Positions 23,783 to 35,649 of a stretch of DNA of 64,000 nt are shown piece by piece. The stretch covers positions 72,187-136,186 of the forward strand of contig RWJK01001904.1 in NCBI GenBank assembly GCA_004335835.1, given 5' to 3'. The notes beneath the pieces are model-generated. The model did no database searches and was not told the DNA's origin. It worked only from the letters and a program-made list of their open reading frames with translations. The stretch comes from Scenedesmus sp. ARA3. Its lineage: Eukaryota; Chlorophyta; Chlorophyceae; Sphaeropleales; Scenedesmaceae. Positions within the stretch are counted from its first letter, which is position 1; the number at the start of each line of letters is the position of its first letter. A program made the translations under genes and the position numbers.

Positions 23783-26079
23783 TATATCAAGTGATAGCAT
23801 GGGCTTGCTGGCAGCAAACTGCTGACGCTGTTGCTGACATGTGACGCTTTCTTGTCTGAAGGCCGCATGCGTCTGCCACGGCTGCCTGCGCATGTCTCGC
23901 CGCGCTCACCCGTATGCTGTGGATCCCACCACGTGCAGCGTCATGCGGCCCAGCTCACGCCACATGTCCACCGGCTCACTGCAGCAGCAGCAGCAGCAGC
24001 AGGACAGGCGCAACCTTATGCATTGACATGCCCTGCAGAGCTCCTCGCACGTGCAGCAACAATCTGGATCAATCCTCCAGCATGTCAGCAAAAAAAACAA
24101 ATTTCAAACGCGCACAGGTTTGACCGCACACACGCGCGCGCGCTGCGCCTCACCCGCTGTCTGCTGCAGCCCTCAGGCTCTGCGCCAGCTGCGCCGCGCT
24201 GCTGTCCATGAGCTCCGCGTAGCTCTCCAGGCAGCCCGACTGGAAGGTGGGCTGCCACGCCAGACGCAGCGTGCGCCAGCGCTCGTCCCTGCATCACAGC
24301 ATGCCAGGAAGAACACAGGGGCAGCGTTCTGCAGCCTGTGCCATGAATGTAATGTGATACATGTGGTGTGTGCGTCACAGGCACGTGCGTGCCCAACGCC
24401 TCCATGCCCTTGGTCAATCCACCGCGCTAAATGCATAGCATGCAACCTAGCCACCCTCTAACTGACCTCCCAGCACAACCCCGCAACGCCTGTTGTGCCT
24501 GGTGCCTCATATCATGCATTGGCAGCATGGGTCGCCTCAGCCACACTCCGCAGCAGCGACACTACATGTCACCCCCCTCCCCCCACCCGCCCCTCACCGC
24601 GCCAACACCAGGCCCTAGCTGTTGAAAGCCTGTTGTGCCTGGTGCCTCGTATTATGCAACATCAGCATGCGTCGCCTCAGCCGCACACAGCAGCGCATCG
24701 GCAGCAAGCACCCCCNNNNNNNNCCCTCACCTTGCCACCACCAGGCCCTGGCTGTTGAAGGCCTGTTGTGCCTGGTGCCATGTATTATGCAACGGCAGCA
24801 TGTGTCGCTTCAGCCACACCCCGCAGCAGCAACACCAGTCAACACGCCACCCCACCCCCACCCCACCCCCCTCACCTTGCCACCACCAGTCCCTGGCTGT
24901 TGATCTGGTCGTCCTCGTTGAGCTGCAGCTGGCCCTGGATCACGCGGTTGTTCATGCGGTAGTTGAGCTTGCGCGCAACCTCAGGGTCGGCCGTGACCAG
25001 CAGCATGGACTTGCCCAGGTACAGCTGCGGCGCGAGGAGTGAGGGGGAAAAGAGTGAGGGGTGGGGTGGGAAAAGAGTGAGAGGCGAGGTGACTGCATCT
25101 GCCTGAAAGACACAGAGGTGCAGTTGATCCCTGCACACAGCGCTGCTGGTGCAACATACCCGGACAAACCAAGAAGGGAAGCTGCACAGTACAGCTAGCA
25201 GCCACAGCTGCAGCAGGTGGGTTTGCAGCAGGCTGGGATTGCAGCCAGGCTCAAGCCTCATCAAAGCCTCACTGGCTCACCTTGAAGGTCTTGCCGTAGC
25301 GCAGCCTGCACTGCATCATGTACTCGTGCAGGCCCATGCGGAAGATGGGCAGCAGGTTGCCAATGAAAGGCGGCGCAAAGGGGCCTGAGGGAGGGGGGGT
25401 AGGGGTGGCGGTGATGTGGGGGATGAGAGGCGTGGGTGGTGCGGCCATGTGCAGTGTGGGTGCGAGTGTAGACACAAAGGATTGCGTTTGGTGTCATGCA
25501 CGCAGCAACGAGTGTGACCACTTTGTGCAGGGGAGGGGGGGGAGGGGGGGGGGTAGTGCAGTGCATGTGTTGGCGACATGTGCTGAGACTGCAGGGGTGG
25601 CTGGTTGAACATCAGCAAGCTGTGCACTCACTTGAACAATGCGCATGCCAACATGCACTGTGTGCGTGACAGGAGATGCAAGCTGAGCACACTTGAGCAA
25701 TGTGCAAGCATACTCAGCTATCTGCGCAGGTGGTGCATCTTCTTCTGATGTCACGCAGTTGCAGCCACATGCGTGTGGTGGCACTTGCAACTGCCTACCT
25801 GGGATGTGCCGGTACTGCCAGCGGTTCTTCAGCCATGGCGACAGACAGGCAACCACTGCCTGCATGACACAACAACCACTGTCACTGACATCGCCGAGGG
25901 ACGCTTGACAACCAAGGTGCAACAACCCCGCTCTGCTGCTGCCAGCAGTGCTGCTGCTGCTCCTGATGAAGATGTCGCAGTTGGCAATGGCATGTACAAA
26001 GGCCTGACGCTTTAATGAGTGCCAACCTATGTAACAATATTGCGCAACGCACCAGGGCGATCACCAGGAGGGGCAGCAT
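19567..26079 (-). CDS. cytochrome P450 monooxygenase
   Basis: Seventeen minus-strand exons: 26053-26079, 25799-25859, 25281-25384, 24876-25024, 24154-24288, 23910-23978, 23582-23660, 23254-23385, 22677-22992, 22225-22292, 21905-21938, 21506-21642, 20903-21007, 20600-20707, 20209-20273, 19978-20005 and 19567-19707. Phases close to 585 aa. Landmarks in order: N-terminal signal anchor (MLPLLVIALAVVACL), Pro-rich hinge, helix-C region WRTLRLAWQPTF, I-helix AGYETT (A391-T396), ExxR (E447/R450), EFRPERW near 500-506 and the heme-thiolate loop FGSGARMCIG with axial Cys531. It is therefore a complete ER-anchored class II P450. The C-terminal text (NITLSPRNGVWV) is closest in style to the CYP3/CYP711-like clans; substrate unknown. 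Exon 9 has a disordered Ala-rich insertion between helices G and I. Several exons are only 27-34 nt. Introns 4 and 12 hold duplicated exon ends, and introns 6 and 9 hold (CAG)31-32 tracts. Confidence 0.95.
20274..20318. repeat. (CAG)n tract at P450 exon 15 acceptor
   Basis: About 13 CAG units on the plus strand, read as (CTG)nCAG directly before the exon that starts at 20273 on the minus strand. Confidence 0.85.
21241..21530. repeat. three-copy array with exon 12 3' end and donor of the P450
   Basis: A ~93-96-bp unit occurs three times. The part equivalent to the exon end (plus-strand CACCTGGTCCAGGTCCTTGT) starts at 21314, 21407 and 21503. Only the last is joined to the rest of the exon. Each copy carries the same donor-like GT on the minus strand. 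Confidence 0.9.
22296..22388. repeat. (CAG)31 microsatellite in P450 intron 9
   Basis: An uninterrupted run of 31 CAG units. On the coding (minus) strand it is (CTG)31 and ends as the CAG acceptor of exon 10, which starts at 22292. Confidence 0.95.
23686..23781. repeat. (CAG)32 microsatellite in P450 intron 6
   Basis: An uninterrupted run of 32 CAG units, (CTG)32 on the gene's sense strand, about 25 nt upstream of the exon 7 acceptor at 23660. Confidence 0.95.
24486..24910. repeat. ~130-bp tandem array with exon 4 3' end and donor of the P450
   Basis: The exon-end segment (plus-strand ACCAGGCCCTGGCTGTTG and variants) occurs near 24604, 24738 and 24885. The adjoining intron segment (GCCTGTTGTGCCTGGTGCC) occurs near 24487, 24631 and 24763. 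Only the copy at 24885 is part of the real exon. The array contains an 8-N gap. Confidence 0.88.
24716..24723. other. assembly gap (8 Ns)
   Basis: Eight undetermined bases inside the intron tandem array, so the copy number of that array may be underestimated. Confidence 1.
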
Positions 26080-27624
26080 GGTGAACGCGAGGTAATCTCC
26101 CGAACTTTGCTTCAGCCCTTTCGCAGCTGCTGCGGCTGATGGGAACAGTCTTTGAGGACTTTTTGTCACGTGTTTCCTGGCCCAATTGGCTTTTGCACCT
26201 GCTTTACTCAAGACACGCAGCTGCTGCCGTCGTCAGCAAGAGGATCATGAGGTGTTCGCTGCAGCAAAACCAATAAGACGCATAAGGAATGAACCGCCGC
26301 GTAGTATGGCCACACACCAACCACAGAACAGTCGGCATAACACTTCATCAGTAAAATCGGTGATGATGACACCGCAACAGCGGGAGCTCCACGTGACTGG
26401 GCCTCACCTATTGCGGTGCGCGGCAGAGTGTGTACGGTCTTCACCATTGGTAGAGACTGCGAACGTTCTCTGCAGTGTTGCTGCCTTGGTCACAGGTCAC
26501 TCTGTCCCGCTTGCAGTGGCTGTGCTGCTGATGCGTCTGGTCAGGCTGACCGCTGCTTAAGGGTATGCAGCTCGACTGCAGTAGGACGGAATTTATCAGA
26601 AAAAGACAATAGTCACAAGCAAGCTGAGCAACGCATTGTAGGACCAAAAGGGACCCGCCTGGACGCTTCTGGCCCAGAAGGGTCCACGCGGGTCCTTCTT
26701 ATCCAATGCTGAGTTGTACGCACAAGTAGCTTATTGTCATGGTGGCTGATGGTGATACCACCAACCAACACCAGGCTGCTGAATACCCTTGAAGCTTTGG
26801 TCTTGTGCATGTGTCTGTTTCAAGCGGTACAGGAGACTACAGCAGCTGCTGTCACCTGCGTGACGGCAGGCCAGCATCCACACTGCTGCGCAAAACGGCA
26901 TCTCGCTCCAATTCTCAACAGTGGCAGCAGCACTCTGCCCAATAAGCACTGGAACTGTGCCACATCACCACACCAACTGTGGTGGCGCCACGGTTTCCGT
27001 TCTGGCACCAGCAATGCATAACAGCAATGTTTCGATTGCGGACGCATGCATAACACCATGCATATACTGAACTGAGTGTGTCATCAGGCCTCGGCAAAAC
27101 AATGGACGCATGGGCGCATGCGCAGACAGCCCAGCAGACAAGACAGGTTCATGAATATTCCCAGTGGTTCCTCCTCACCTCCTACAAGCATGCACAATGT
27201 GTAGCAAGCCGCAAACATGTGACAACTGCAACATTCAATGAACTCATGATCCACCCTGCACTGGACTCCTGCACTAAGCCAACAGATGCATAGCTCTCAA
27301 CAATGACCAAGCGAGGGATGCAGCACACGGCACGGCTGGCGTTCCAATCTCGCCTGAACCTGGAAGCTGCGAGCAGCAGCAAACAGCGCCATACCCTGCT
27401 GCAGAACATGCCCACGCTGCCTGGAAAAAGGAGACGGCGCGCACCAGCAACGCCACTGCATGCTTTGGCATCTTAAGTCCCCAAATAGCAGCAGCGCCCA
27501 CCAGCACAACCAGCCAGCACGCCTCAAAGAACTTCCACAGCAGCTGCCCTGCTTCTTACCAGAAGCTGCTGCTGCTGCTGCTGCTGCTGCCTCACGATCC
27601 ACCTCAAATCCAGCGCCAGAAGCC
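26080..27624. other. intergenic, P450 promoter side and transaldolase-like 3' side
   Basis: No coding exon is supported. It holds the 45-bp inverted repeat at 26651-26695. The part next to 26080 must contain the P450 promoter, and the part next to 27624 the 3' UTR of the transaldolase-like gene. Confidence 0.5.
26651..26695. repeat. 45-bp near-perfect inverted repeat
   Basis: Two 22-base arms around one central base. The arms begin GGACCCGC and end GCGGGTCC, with inner CTTCTGG/CCAGAAG pairs and only about two mismatched pairs. Strong hairpin potential. Role unknown. Confidence 0.85.
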
Positions 27625-30600
27625 TCACTCATTGCCCGTGGCCATGGTCTTGAAGTAGGGCAGCACTGTCTCCACGTCCCGCACCAGCCCCGCCAGCCCC
27701 TGCGCCAGCAGCTCACTGCCGCACGGCCCCAGCATCTCATTAAACTGCGCCTCACTGATAGCCCCCATGTTTGCCAGGTCGCTGGCAGCAGCAGCAGCGG
27801 GCGACAGCATGCGCTCGATGCCGTCCTCTTCACTGGCGGATGCGGCGGACAGCCCGCTGTTGTAGCCCTGCAGTGTGAAGAGTAACAGGATGCACACTCA
27901 GCACAAGCACAGTGCAACATAATGCGCCCTCACATGTCCAGATAGGGACCCAGCCACCATGGCTGCACATCTTGAGACTTAAATGACCTGCTCTGGTTCT
28001 CATGCTACTTGCTGTGATATAGAAATCATTTTCATAGATAAGATTCGTAGTTAAGATTCATAGATAAGATTCATTTTCATAGATAAGATTTGTTGTCACC
28101 TGCAGCGTGGGCGTTGCCTCCAGGTCTCCCATGACCTTGGCGGTGAGCACCAGGTAGTCGCAGCCAGCCAGCGCCAGTGCGTCTACAGCAGCAGCAGCAG
28201 CAGCAGCACGGTGCGGTACACACGGCAGCAGCAGCAGCATGCGGACAACAGACGGTCAGAGGGAACAGCACTGATGAGACCTTTGATTGCTTGCAGGCAC
28301 TGAGTCACAAGCACACAACCGTGTGGCTGGATGTGCGATTGCAATCCTCCTGCTGCTGCTTTGGCTGCCAGCCAGAAGGTGGCCATCTGACGCAAAACCA
28401 AACAAGCATGGACACAGTGCACAGCTGCTGGTGGCTTCAGCAATTGATGTAGATAAGAAGTGGTCATCCTCAAGGTTGTTAGGTTCGGCAAAATGTTGTT
28501 TCATTCATCAGCAGCCACCAGCAGCATCCTACGCCGTGCACATCAAGCATCGCACCGCACCACCAACTTATTCAGCCCAGTCTCTGCAGGCAACTACATT
28601 CCTGTAAAGCACACTGCCCAACATATCATTCCGGTGCAATATGTTCACAATACAGACGGCACACAGCTGCGCACGCAAGCCTGCAGTGCCGCACCCCTCC
28701 CCTAGCACTGCCTACAGCGCTGAGTACACCCCCTGCCCCCCTCCTGCAACCCCCTAGCAGCAGGCACCACCGCCACCCGCACCATCTGCTGTGCGCAGGC
28801 CGCTGGCCATGAGCTGCGTCTTGGGGTGGTACTTCTTGATGTAGCCGTACAGCTGGCTGGCCAGCCGCACGCCCGTGTCCACGCCGCTGCTGGCGCCGCT
28901 GTCCTCACGAGGACCCTGCGGCAGCAGCAGCGGAGCAGCACGGCACAGGAGAGACGTGTGCAGCAGGTTTCAGCATGCGTAGGCGATGGTTACAAAGCTG
29001 CAGTGGTGTTGGGTGTGCGCGTGCATGTGCGGGGCGTGCGGCGGCAGACACGCAGCCACGCCGTGCGCTGCATCACACTCGCTGAGCCCAAAATGATAAT
29101 GTCAAAGGCTAAGCGCAGCAGGCTGCTGCTGTGGCGACACCTGTCACTGCAGCTGGCCAACATGCCCGCAGGTGCACAATCCTAGCGGCAACAGGCGACA
29201 GCCCAGTGTGCAGCTGCTGAGCCATCGCAACAGCTCATTACACTTTGCCTGCTGCTGCTGCTGCTGCCGCCAAGCACGGCGGCGCTCACGTGTGGGTCCC
29301 TGATCACTCCCGGGTGCTTGTTGTACCAGTCCCGGGTGCGGCCCACGTTGGGCTGCACCACGCTGATGCCCGCCTGCGCTGCAGCCACGCCCTGCACAAA
29401 GCTGCAGAGTTGCAAGTGAAGATAGAGCAGGTGCAGCAGCAGGCAGGCAGTGAAGCCGTGAACGGCAGCGTGGCGTGGTTGGCCAGAGCGGCGCAAGGCA
29501 GAGTGTGCTGGTAGCTCAATGCAGGCATACACGCAGTTAGGAGCTATTTGTACTCGCCTCTGTGTTTCTGCCTGCTGAGGCATGTAGTATGCTTGCACCA
29601 TGCCCCCTGCGCTGGTTGCCGTGCGCACACACGTCCAGCGTCCGCCTTGCAGCACCATGTGCCACATACCCCACACTGCAAACGCACACCCGCACCACCA
29701 CCACCACCACCACCACCACCACCACCACCACCACCAACAACAACACCAGCAGCAGCGCACACCCTGATCCCGCACGACGGCCTAGCAGCACCAAGTGCCA
29801 CACACCACACACACCATACACGCAGCAGCGGCAGCATCCGCACCTGTAGATGTGGAAGGCCTGCGTGGCCACGCCCTGCTTCTCCAGCTCCGCTGCCGCC
29901 TGGATGCCTGCCCATGTGGCGGGCACCCTCAGGATGAGCTTGTCAGGGGCCACGCCCACCTCGCGGTACAGCGCCAGCAGCGAGCGCGCACGCGCCAGCA
30001 TGCCGTCTGCAGGGGCACGACAGAAGTGCAAGACACACAATACACACCAGCAGGATCATCAGAATCGACAGAGTCAAGTGTCTTGCTTGCAGGCACACTG
30101 CACAGGGACGAGGAGAGGTGGCATGCGCGTATCGTGCGTAGCAAGCTGTGATGCCCGCTGTGCTTGCTGGATCGGCGTGCAACTCTGCTGCTGTTTGCAA
30201 TATGTGCGTGTCACCCTGTCATGAAGCTGTCTGTTCATGCAAGCAAACTCTGACGCTGTGCTGCTGGGGTAAGCAGCCCCTTGCATGCCGCATCCTGCAC
30301 CAGCATTTGCTGATAGCCCTGCCACTAGCATACCAGCATGGTGGGAAGCAAGCCACCGCTGTGAACAACTGCAACCCACCCTTGTCTTTTGCAAGGCGCG
30401 GATCGATCTCTGTACAGATGCGCCCCTCCACTTGGTTTGCCAGCAGCGATCCCACATTGGTCAAAGCCTTGTCAAGCTGGCACGACAGCCTGCACGCGGC
30501 ACAGCCCTTACATGAGTGTTCATCGGTTGGTGCGTTTGAGAGCTTGTCCTAGAGGGATGCTGCTGCTGGGCAGAGCTGGATTCAACCTGCTCAGCTCACC

Positions 30601-31075
30601 TGGCATCCCCCTTCTGTGCAAGGCACTTGTCGTAGTTCAGAGACGCAGCGATGGCGTTCTGCAAACAAATGCACAACAAAGATACGTCAGGAACAGTCCC
30701 AACGCGGGGATGCAGCGCCAATGAGCGTCCTGAGATGCGTCCCGAGCTGCTGCACCGTTACACCCAGTCAGCATGCCCTGATCTGCACCACTGCGACCTC
30801 ACCTGGTACGGCTTCATACCCAGCTGCTCGTTGGAAAGGATCCAGCTCAGCAGCAGCGAGGAGACGGTTGCAGCTTTGGGCTGCACGCTGGACTCCAGCA
30901 TCAGAGTGTCGGGCACTACGTTGCTCATGCGCGACAGCGCCTGCAGCGTGTTTGCTGAAGTCACAGATGAAGGAGACTTGTACGCTGCTGTGGCAACGAT
31001 GCGAGGTGCTACACGTGATGATCTCCGCGCAAACGAGCCAGCGGAGACCGATCTGTGCTGTGCTGCAAGCGACAT
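27625..31075 (-). CDS. transaldolase-family protein, plastid-type, probably catalytically altered
   Basis: Eight minus-strand exons: 30803-31075, 30600-30658, 30380-30489, 29844-30006, 29290-29401, 28783-28915, 28100-28182 and 27625-27867. Phases close to 391 aa. Residues 1-~35 are Arg/Ser/Ala-rich with no acidic residue, like a plastid transit peptide. Family text includes GRICTEIDPRLA, the RVPATWAGIQAAAELEKQG strand-helix, IYSFVQGVAAAQAGISVVQPNVGR.RDW and QLMASGLRTADDALALAGCDYLVLTAK. Transaldolase moves a C3 dihydroxyacetone unit between sugar phosphates through a Lys Schiff base. The position matching that Lys (E. coli TalB K132, in ILIKLASTW) is Arg here (LILRVPATW). The TSNP-type Asn motif of exon 1 is also absent. 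It may be a pseudoenzyme or have a new role. Exon 7's intron ends in (CTG)n then TAG. Confidence 0.85.
29691..29737. repeat. (CAC)n microsatellite in a transaldolase-like intron
   Basis: An almost pure run of about 15 CAC/ACC units followed by CAACAACAAC, inside the fourth intron of the minus-strand gene. Confidence 0.85.
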
Positions 31076-31391
31076 CTTGTCGATATTACGTAAATACCCT
31101 GATCAGAACAGGCGTGCTGAAACAAGGGCGTGCCAGGCAAGGATACCAGACTCCGACAGCAGCTCGCAAGCTTCACAAAGCTGCAAAAGCAAACAATTTG
31201 TCGCAAAAAAACTATAAACGCTGATCTGCAACCAATGGCCTATGCTGGCTGCCGCTAGGCGCATGGAAGCAGAGCAGGTGTTAGCCAGCTGTGATAACAA
31301 CGTAATCGCGACGTACACTCATTGCAGCCGTAGGCTTGCGCTCGTTCTGCCCTATCTCACGTGGACGGCTTTAAAACGTTGAAGAGGCGAC
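31076..31391. promoter_or_regulatory. divergent promoter, transaldolase-like / small Cys protein
   Basis: 316 bp between the start codons of head-to-head genes. No recognisable element is assigned. Confidence 0.45.
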
Positions 31392-32353
31392 ATGGGAAGC
31401 AGCACAAGTACTGCACAGCTGCAGCAGCAGCAGCAACAACAGCAGCAACAGCAGCAGCAGGAGCAGCAGCTACAACCACAGGTGTGCCACAGACGGTCCG
31501 ATTGTCCAATCAACCCAGACGGTCTGCAACGCTGATATGTATGGGTATGTGCAGCAGGAAGAGCCATGCGGCGACTGTGCATACGAGAAGATCATGCAGG
31601 AAGGAGTCTGCAGAACAGAGTTCATGGTGGGTGGGATTCAGCAGGCTGCTTGCTGTTCAACCAGAGTTCACAGTTCTCGCAGCAGCAGACCATACAACTG
31701 CTGCTAGCTGCTAGCGTGCACGTTGTATCACTACTCTGGCTGATTGCACGCTTTGCTGCCCAACTGGATCGTAGGCATTTGATACCTGCTACGAAGCTGC
31801 CCAAGCTAGGAACGAGGATGAGCAGGCATGCATGCGCTTGGTGAGCTGGCTGGTGGCCTGCTGTAGGCTTGCTGTTTTATACTGTAGCGCTGGCCTGCAG
31901 CTTGCATAAGGCGGCAGCGCAGCAGCTGGGTGGACAAGCATCAGCACTGCCTGCAGACCACAACCTGTTGTTGCAGATGCTTGATGTTGCCCGACCTCAG
32001 CCGGCCTTCCTCTCGGTGTTGATTGAGCAGTATCACTTATGTCTCTGTGTCGCTTCATGCACGGATGTGCACCCTGTGCATTGGTGCACAAGCCCAGCAC
32101 AGCAGCAGGGCACAGCAGCTCAACATTGGATGTGCCGCTGCCTGCCTTCACAGGCGGCGCACACTAGCAGCGCATCGGCCGCATGTCACTTCTGCTGGAC
32201 TAACCGCAAGTCTGCTGCTCACCTGCCTGCGTGCCTTCCCCTGCCTGCTGATCCGTGCTATGCTTTGCGCTGTGTCAGTGGGACAAGTTTCGAGAATGCA
32301 TGAAGAACCGTGCAACCCTGGACCACGTTGTCAAGGAGGCTATGGGTGGCTGA
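31392..32353 (+). CDS. small Cys-motif protein (GCK/CHCH-like)
   Basis: Three phase-0 exons: 31392-31481, 31555-31626 and 32279-32353, encoding about 78 aa. Exon 1 is MGSSTSTAQL followed by a Gln-rich run. Exon 2 reads CGDCAYEKIMQEGVCRTEFM and exon 3 WDKFRECMKNR with a short acidic/hydrophobic tail. The spacing C-x2-C-x10-C...W-x5-C with an aromatic and basic pattern recalls the GCK or coiled-coil-helix Cys domains of small mitochondrial intermembrane-space or cytosolic proteins. I infer such a fold only from spacing. The 652-nt second intron could hide another exon, although the phases join directly. No function is assigned. Divergent from the transaldolase-like gene. Confidence 0.5.
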
Positions 32354-33487
32354 GGCAGCAGCACCAGCAAGCTTGAGCAGCAACAACCCCTCACGCGTCA
32401 CACCTGCAGGCCATGCGGCTGCTATTCAGCCGGCACAGGCCATCAGTCCCTTCAGCACGGCAGCAGCAGCTGCCTGCTGCACCCACGCAGCTGCTGCTGC
32501 CAGCTGCAGCGCGCCTGCATGCATCCTGGTACTGCAGTGCCCAGGTTGTGGCAGGCAGCTGCCGGCTGGATGGCTGCTGATGCAGCAGCGCTGCGCCAAC
32601 AGCACCGCATGTGCTGCTGTTCAGCAGCAGCACAAGCAGGGCCTCAGCACCACGCATGACCCAGCAGCGGAGCGCGGTTATGCAGCAGCAACAGAAGCTG
32701 CAGCAGCAGGGCAGCACTGCACGGCACCTAGCAGTTGGCACTGCGCAGCTGCAGTTGTGGTGCTTGGCTGGATTCTGGAGTACAGGCAGGGATGCTTTAC
32801 ATGCTCCCTCGTTGCCAGCCAAGTTTGAGTACATGGCATGTACTACATGCATGTGATGCATGCCGCAGCGAACCATGCTGGAGAAAGACTAGGAACGGGC
32901 GAGTTTTGGTTGGTATGACCAACAGCATTGAGCAGGAAGTGCATGTACGATAGGGCATCTGGTATCTTTTGCAGCTGGGTGCCAATCCGAACAGTACATC
33001 AAATCACGGCCCGGGAACCCTACTTGTTACTTGAGGAGTGACACAACGCCTATACAAGTACAGACTGCATCAACGTGTTTTATATTGCTATAATAAGCAA
33101 AAAAAAGCGCTACACCGCTGACAACCCTCTCACGGCATACTTGGCACTACTGGTTGTTGCCTTTGTCGCTGGACGAACTGTGCTGTGCGCAGCTGGTTTT
33201 CACAGCTTGATTTGACTATATACGTGCTCTTCTACAAAAGTATCCGGCCTACAGTCAAGCGTACCGCCTGGTGACGAAGCTCCGCGGTGACAGAGTTTTG
33301 GCGGTGCTCACTGGCGGGAACTGCTTTCTTCGCTCCTCCTACAGCAATAGCTATCGCTTCAAGGTATGACAGTTTGTTTTTTGTTGCTTTATGTGTTTCG
33401 GCAAGCTGCAGGAGAATTGCACACTCACTCGCCATCTCTTCCCGTTCTTCTGGTTGACAGGTGCCGAACTGTAGACGAACAGTAGCG
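32354..33487. other. intergenic / possible 5' exon region
   Basis: CAG/CTG-rich DNA without a conserved exon up to about 33230. From 33230 to 33370 one plus-strand frame reads protein-like (YSQAYRLVTKLRGDRVLAV) and ends at a GTATG donor-like site. It has no ATG and a stop just upstream, so I do not call it. It would join in frame to 33461 and may be an upstream exon or 5' UTR of the next gene. Confidence 0.4.
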
Positions 33488-34119
33488 ATGGACATGCAGC
33501 AACTGGTGAACAGCCTCAGCAGCGGGCAGAAGCAAGAGCTGTTGCACATCCTTAGTTCCAGCAGCTCCAAGCCATTTGCAACACCACAGCCTGCACAGCT
33601 GCTGTGCCAGCCAATGCAGGGCACTACAGCAGCACAGCTGCTGGCAGCATCCCAGCAGCAGCAGCAGGCAGCCCAGTACCATCAGCTGACCTGCAGCCTC
33701 CTGTCACACACCACCCAGCTGCCAGTGCCCGTGCTGCTGCCCCTGAGTTACAACGTGCACGACAAACTCTTCAACATGGCGACCCAGCTGCCAGAGCCGT
33801 GCCGGCTGCAGTTGATGCACTTTGTGCCGATTCTGCAGCACAGCCCAGCAGGCCCCTGTCTGGACTACATGGCAGGCCTGGTGGTCACTTTCATCAAGGC
33901 CCACACAGCCCCTCTGTCACGCTTTGCGTGGGAGGAAGCGCTGCAGGTGCTACAGGACCTGCAGGAGCTGCTGCCCCTGCGCGGCCAAATCGCCTACCTG
34001 CAGCTGTGCGGGCAGCTGCTGCTGGCAAAGACGCTTGATGAGCTGATCCACCAAATGGCATCTGTGGAGGCCGAGCTGAAAGAGTGGCTGAAAGTGAATG
34101 CAGCACCACCAGCAGCACC

Positions 34120-34165
<46 letters not shown>

Positions 34166-35611
34166 CTGCCAGCACCAAAACCAGCACTGCTGGCAGCAGC
34201 AGCGGCAGCAGAAGCAGGTATGTCGCTCATGTTCCCTGAGCCCCTGCCAGCACTGCTCAGCATGGCCTCCCCTGTGCAGGCAGATGCGCAGCAGTTCCTG
34301 CTGGCGTACCTGCAGCAGCCTGTGGCAGTGCAGGCCCTAGCAGCGCTGGCACACCTGAACAAGCTGCCCTTCAGCAACCCAGACGGCACAGGTGAGCCTT
34401 GTGCAAGGCACAGCTTGCGGAAAAGACAATGCTGTAGTGCCTGCCCATCTTGCCTGCTGCATGGATGCTAGCTGCTCCCAACACACCTACGGTAGCTCAC
34501 TCAGACTCGCTGTTCACATGTTGTCTGCTGTTTCTGCTGCTGCTTGCAGGCTCCCTGCTAGCCATGCTCGCCTTCATGCTGTCAGTGGCAGTGCGCTGCG
34601 GCACGCTGGGCGGCCCTGCACACACTGCAGGCTACAGCAGCGCGGCGCCGGTAGTGTGTTGCACGTGCCAGGAGTGCAGCGCAGCCAGCAGCGCATCAGG
34701 CCTGGACAAGCTGCTGACACTGGTGAGATGATTCACGCGGATGCCTGTTGCAGCTGCGCGGTGCAGGCCTGTCCACTAAACTGCCTGTACACGCAACTGC
34801 CTGCAAATGCTGAGTTGCCACTTTGCACACTTGAAGCTGCAGACCCAAAGCTGCACGACAGCAGGCCGCAACCAATTCTGACACTCTGTCAACGCCTGCA
34901 CTGCTGTTGTTGTGTGCAGCTGTGGACAGCAGACTGGTTCAATGGCAAGCGCGACCGCAGCCACTGCATGTACGCGCTGTATGACTACTTTTACACAGCC
35001 ACAGGTAAGAAGGAGAGCGCCCGGCAGTATAAGAAGCAGCAGGCTGGTGCCAGAGCTTGCAGGAAACCTACAAGCTTTGCAAAGTTTAAGGTTCAGCAGC
35101 GTCCCGCACACTGCTCAGCTGGAGTCAAGTGTTAGCTTGTTGAAGCACTAGCCTGTCTGATTGCGCACCTATTCCGCAGACGTGTGCGCAGCAATCTGGC
35201 TTGCCTGAGCACGGCATGGCATGCATCGTTCTTCACCCTTGTTGACACTGCGCCCCATGTTGCGTCTTGCCGCCCTGCAGGCGCTGACCCACAGGCGGAC
35301 CCACAGGTGGCATTCATCCTGCAGCAGCACACGCAGGCATGCCGGCAGCTGCGGGTAGCCATCCTGCATGCCAGCAGCTGGAGGATCTGGGTGGAGGCAG
35401 AGCCACTGGCAGCTGCTGCCAAAGCACTTGCAGCTGCTGGGGGCGGCAGCCTGCTGGCTGAGCTACAGGCAGCAGTGCAGGCGCGCTGGCGGCAGATGGA
35501 GCAGATGGAGGAGCTGCAAACGGTTCAGCCGGCAGCTGGCGCGTACCTGGCAGTGCAGCAGCAGCCTGAGGCGGCTGCAGCGCAGCAGGCGCAGCGTGAG
35601 TTTGCTGCGGT

Positions 35612-35649
<38 letters not shown>

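Noticed and set aside
24486..24910. Regularly spaced repeats that could suggest a CRISPR-like array
   Set aside because: Units are ~130 bp, head to tail, and include the adjacent exon end and donor. There are no short identical repeats with unique spacers, and the genome is eukaryotic.
33230..33370. Protein-like open stretch (YPAYSQAYRLVTKLRGD) before the 1133-aa gene
   Set aside because: It has no ATG and a TGA just upstream, and no acceptor gives a usable frame. Noted as possible 5' UTR or upstream exon only.
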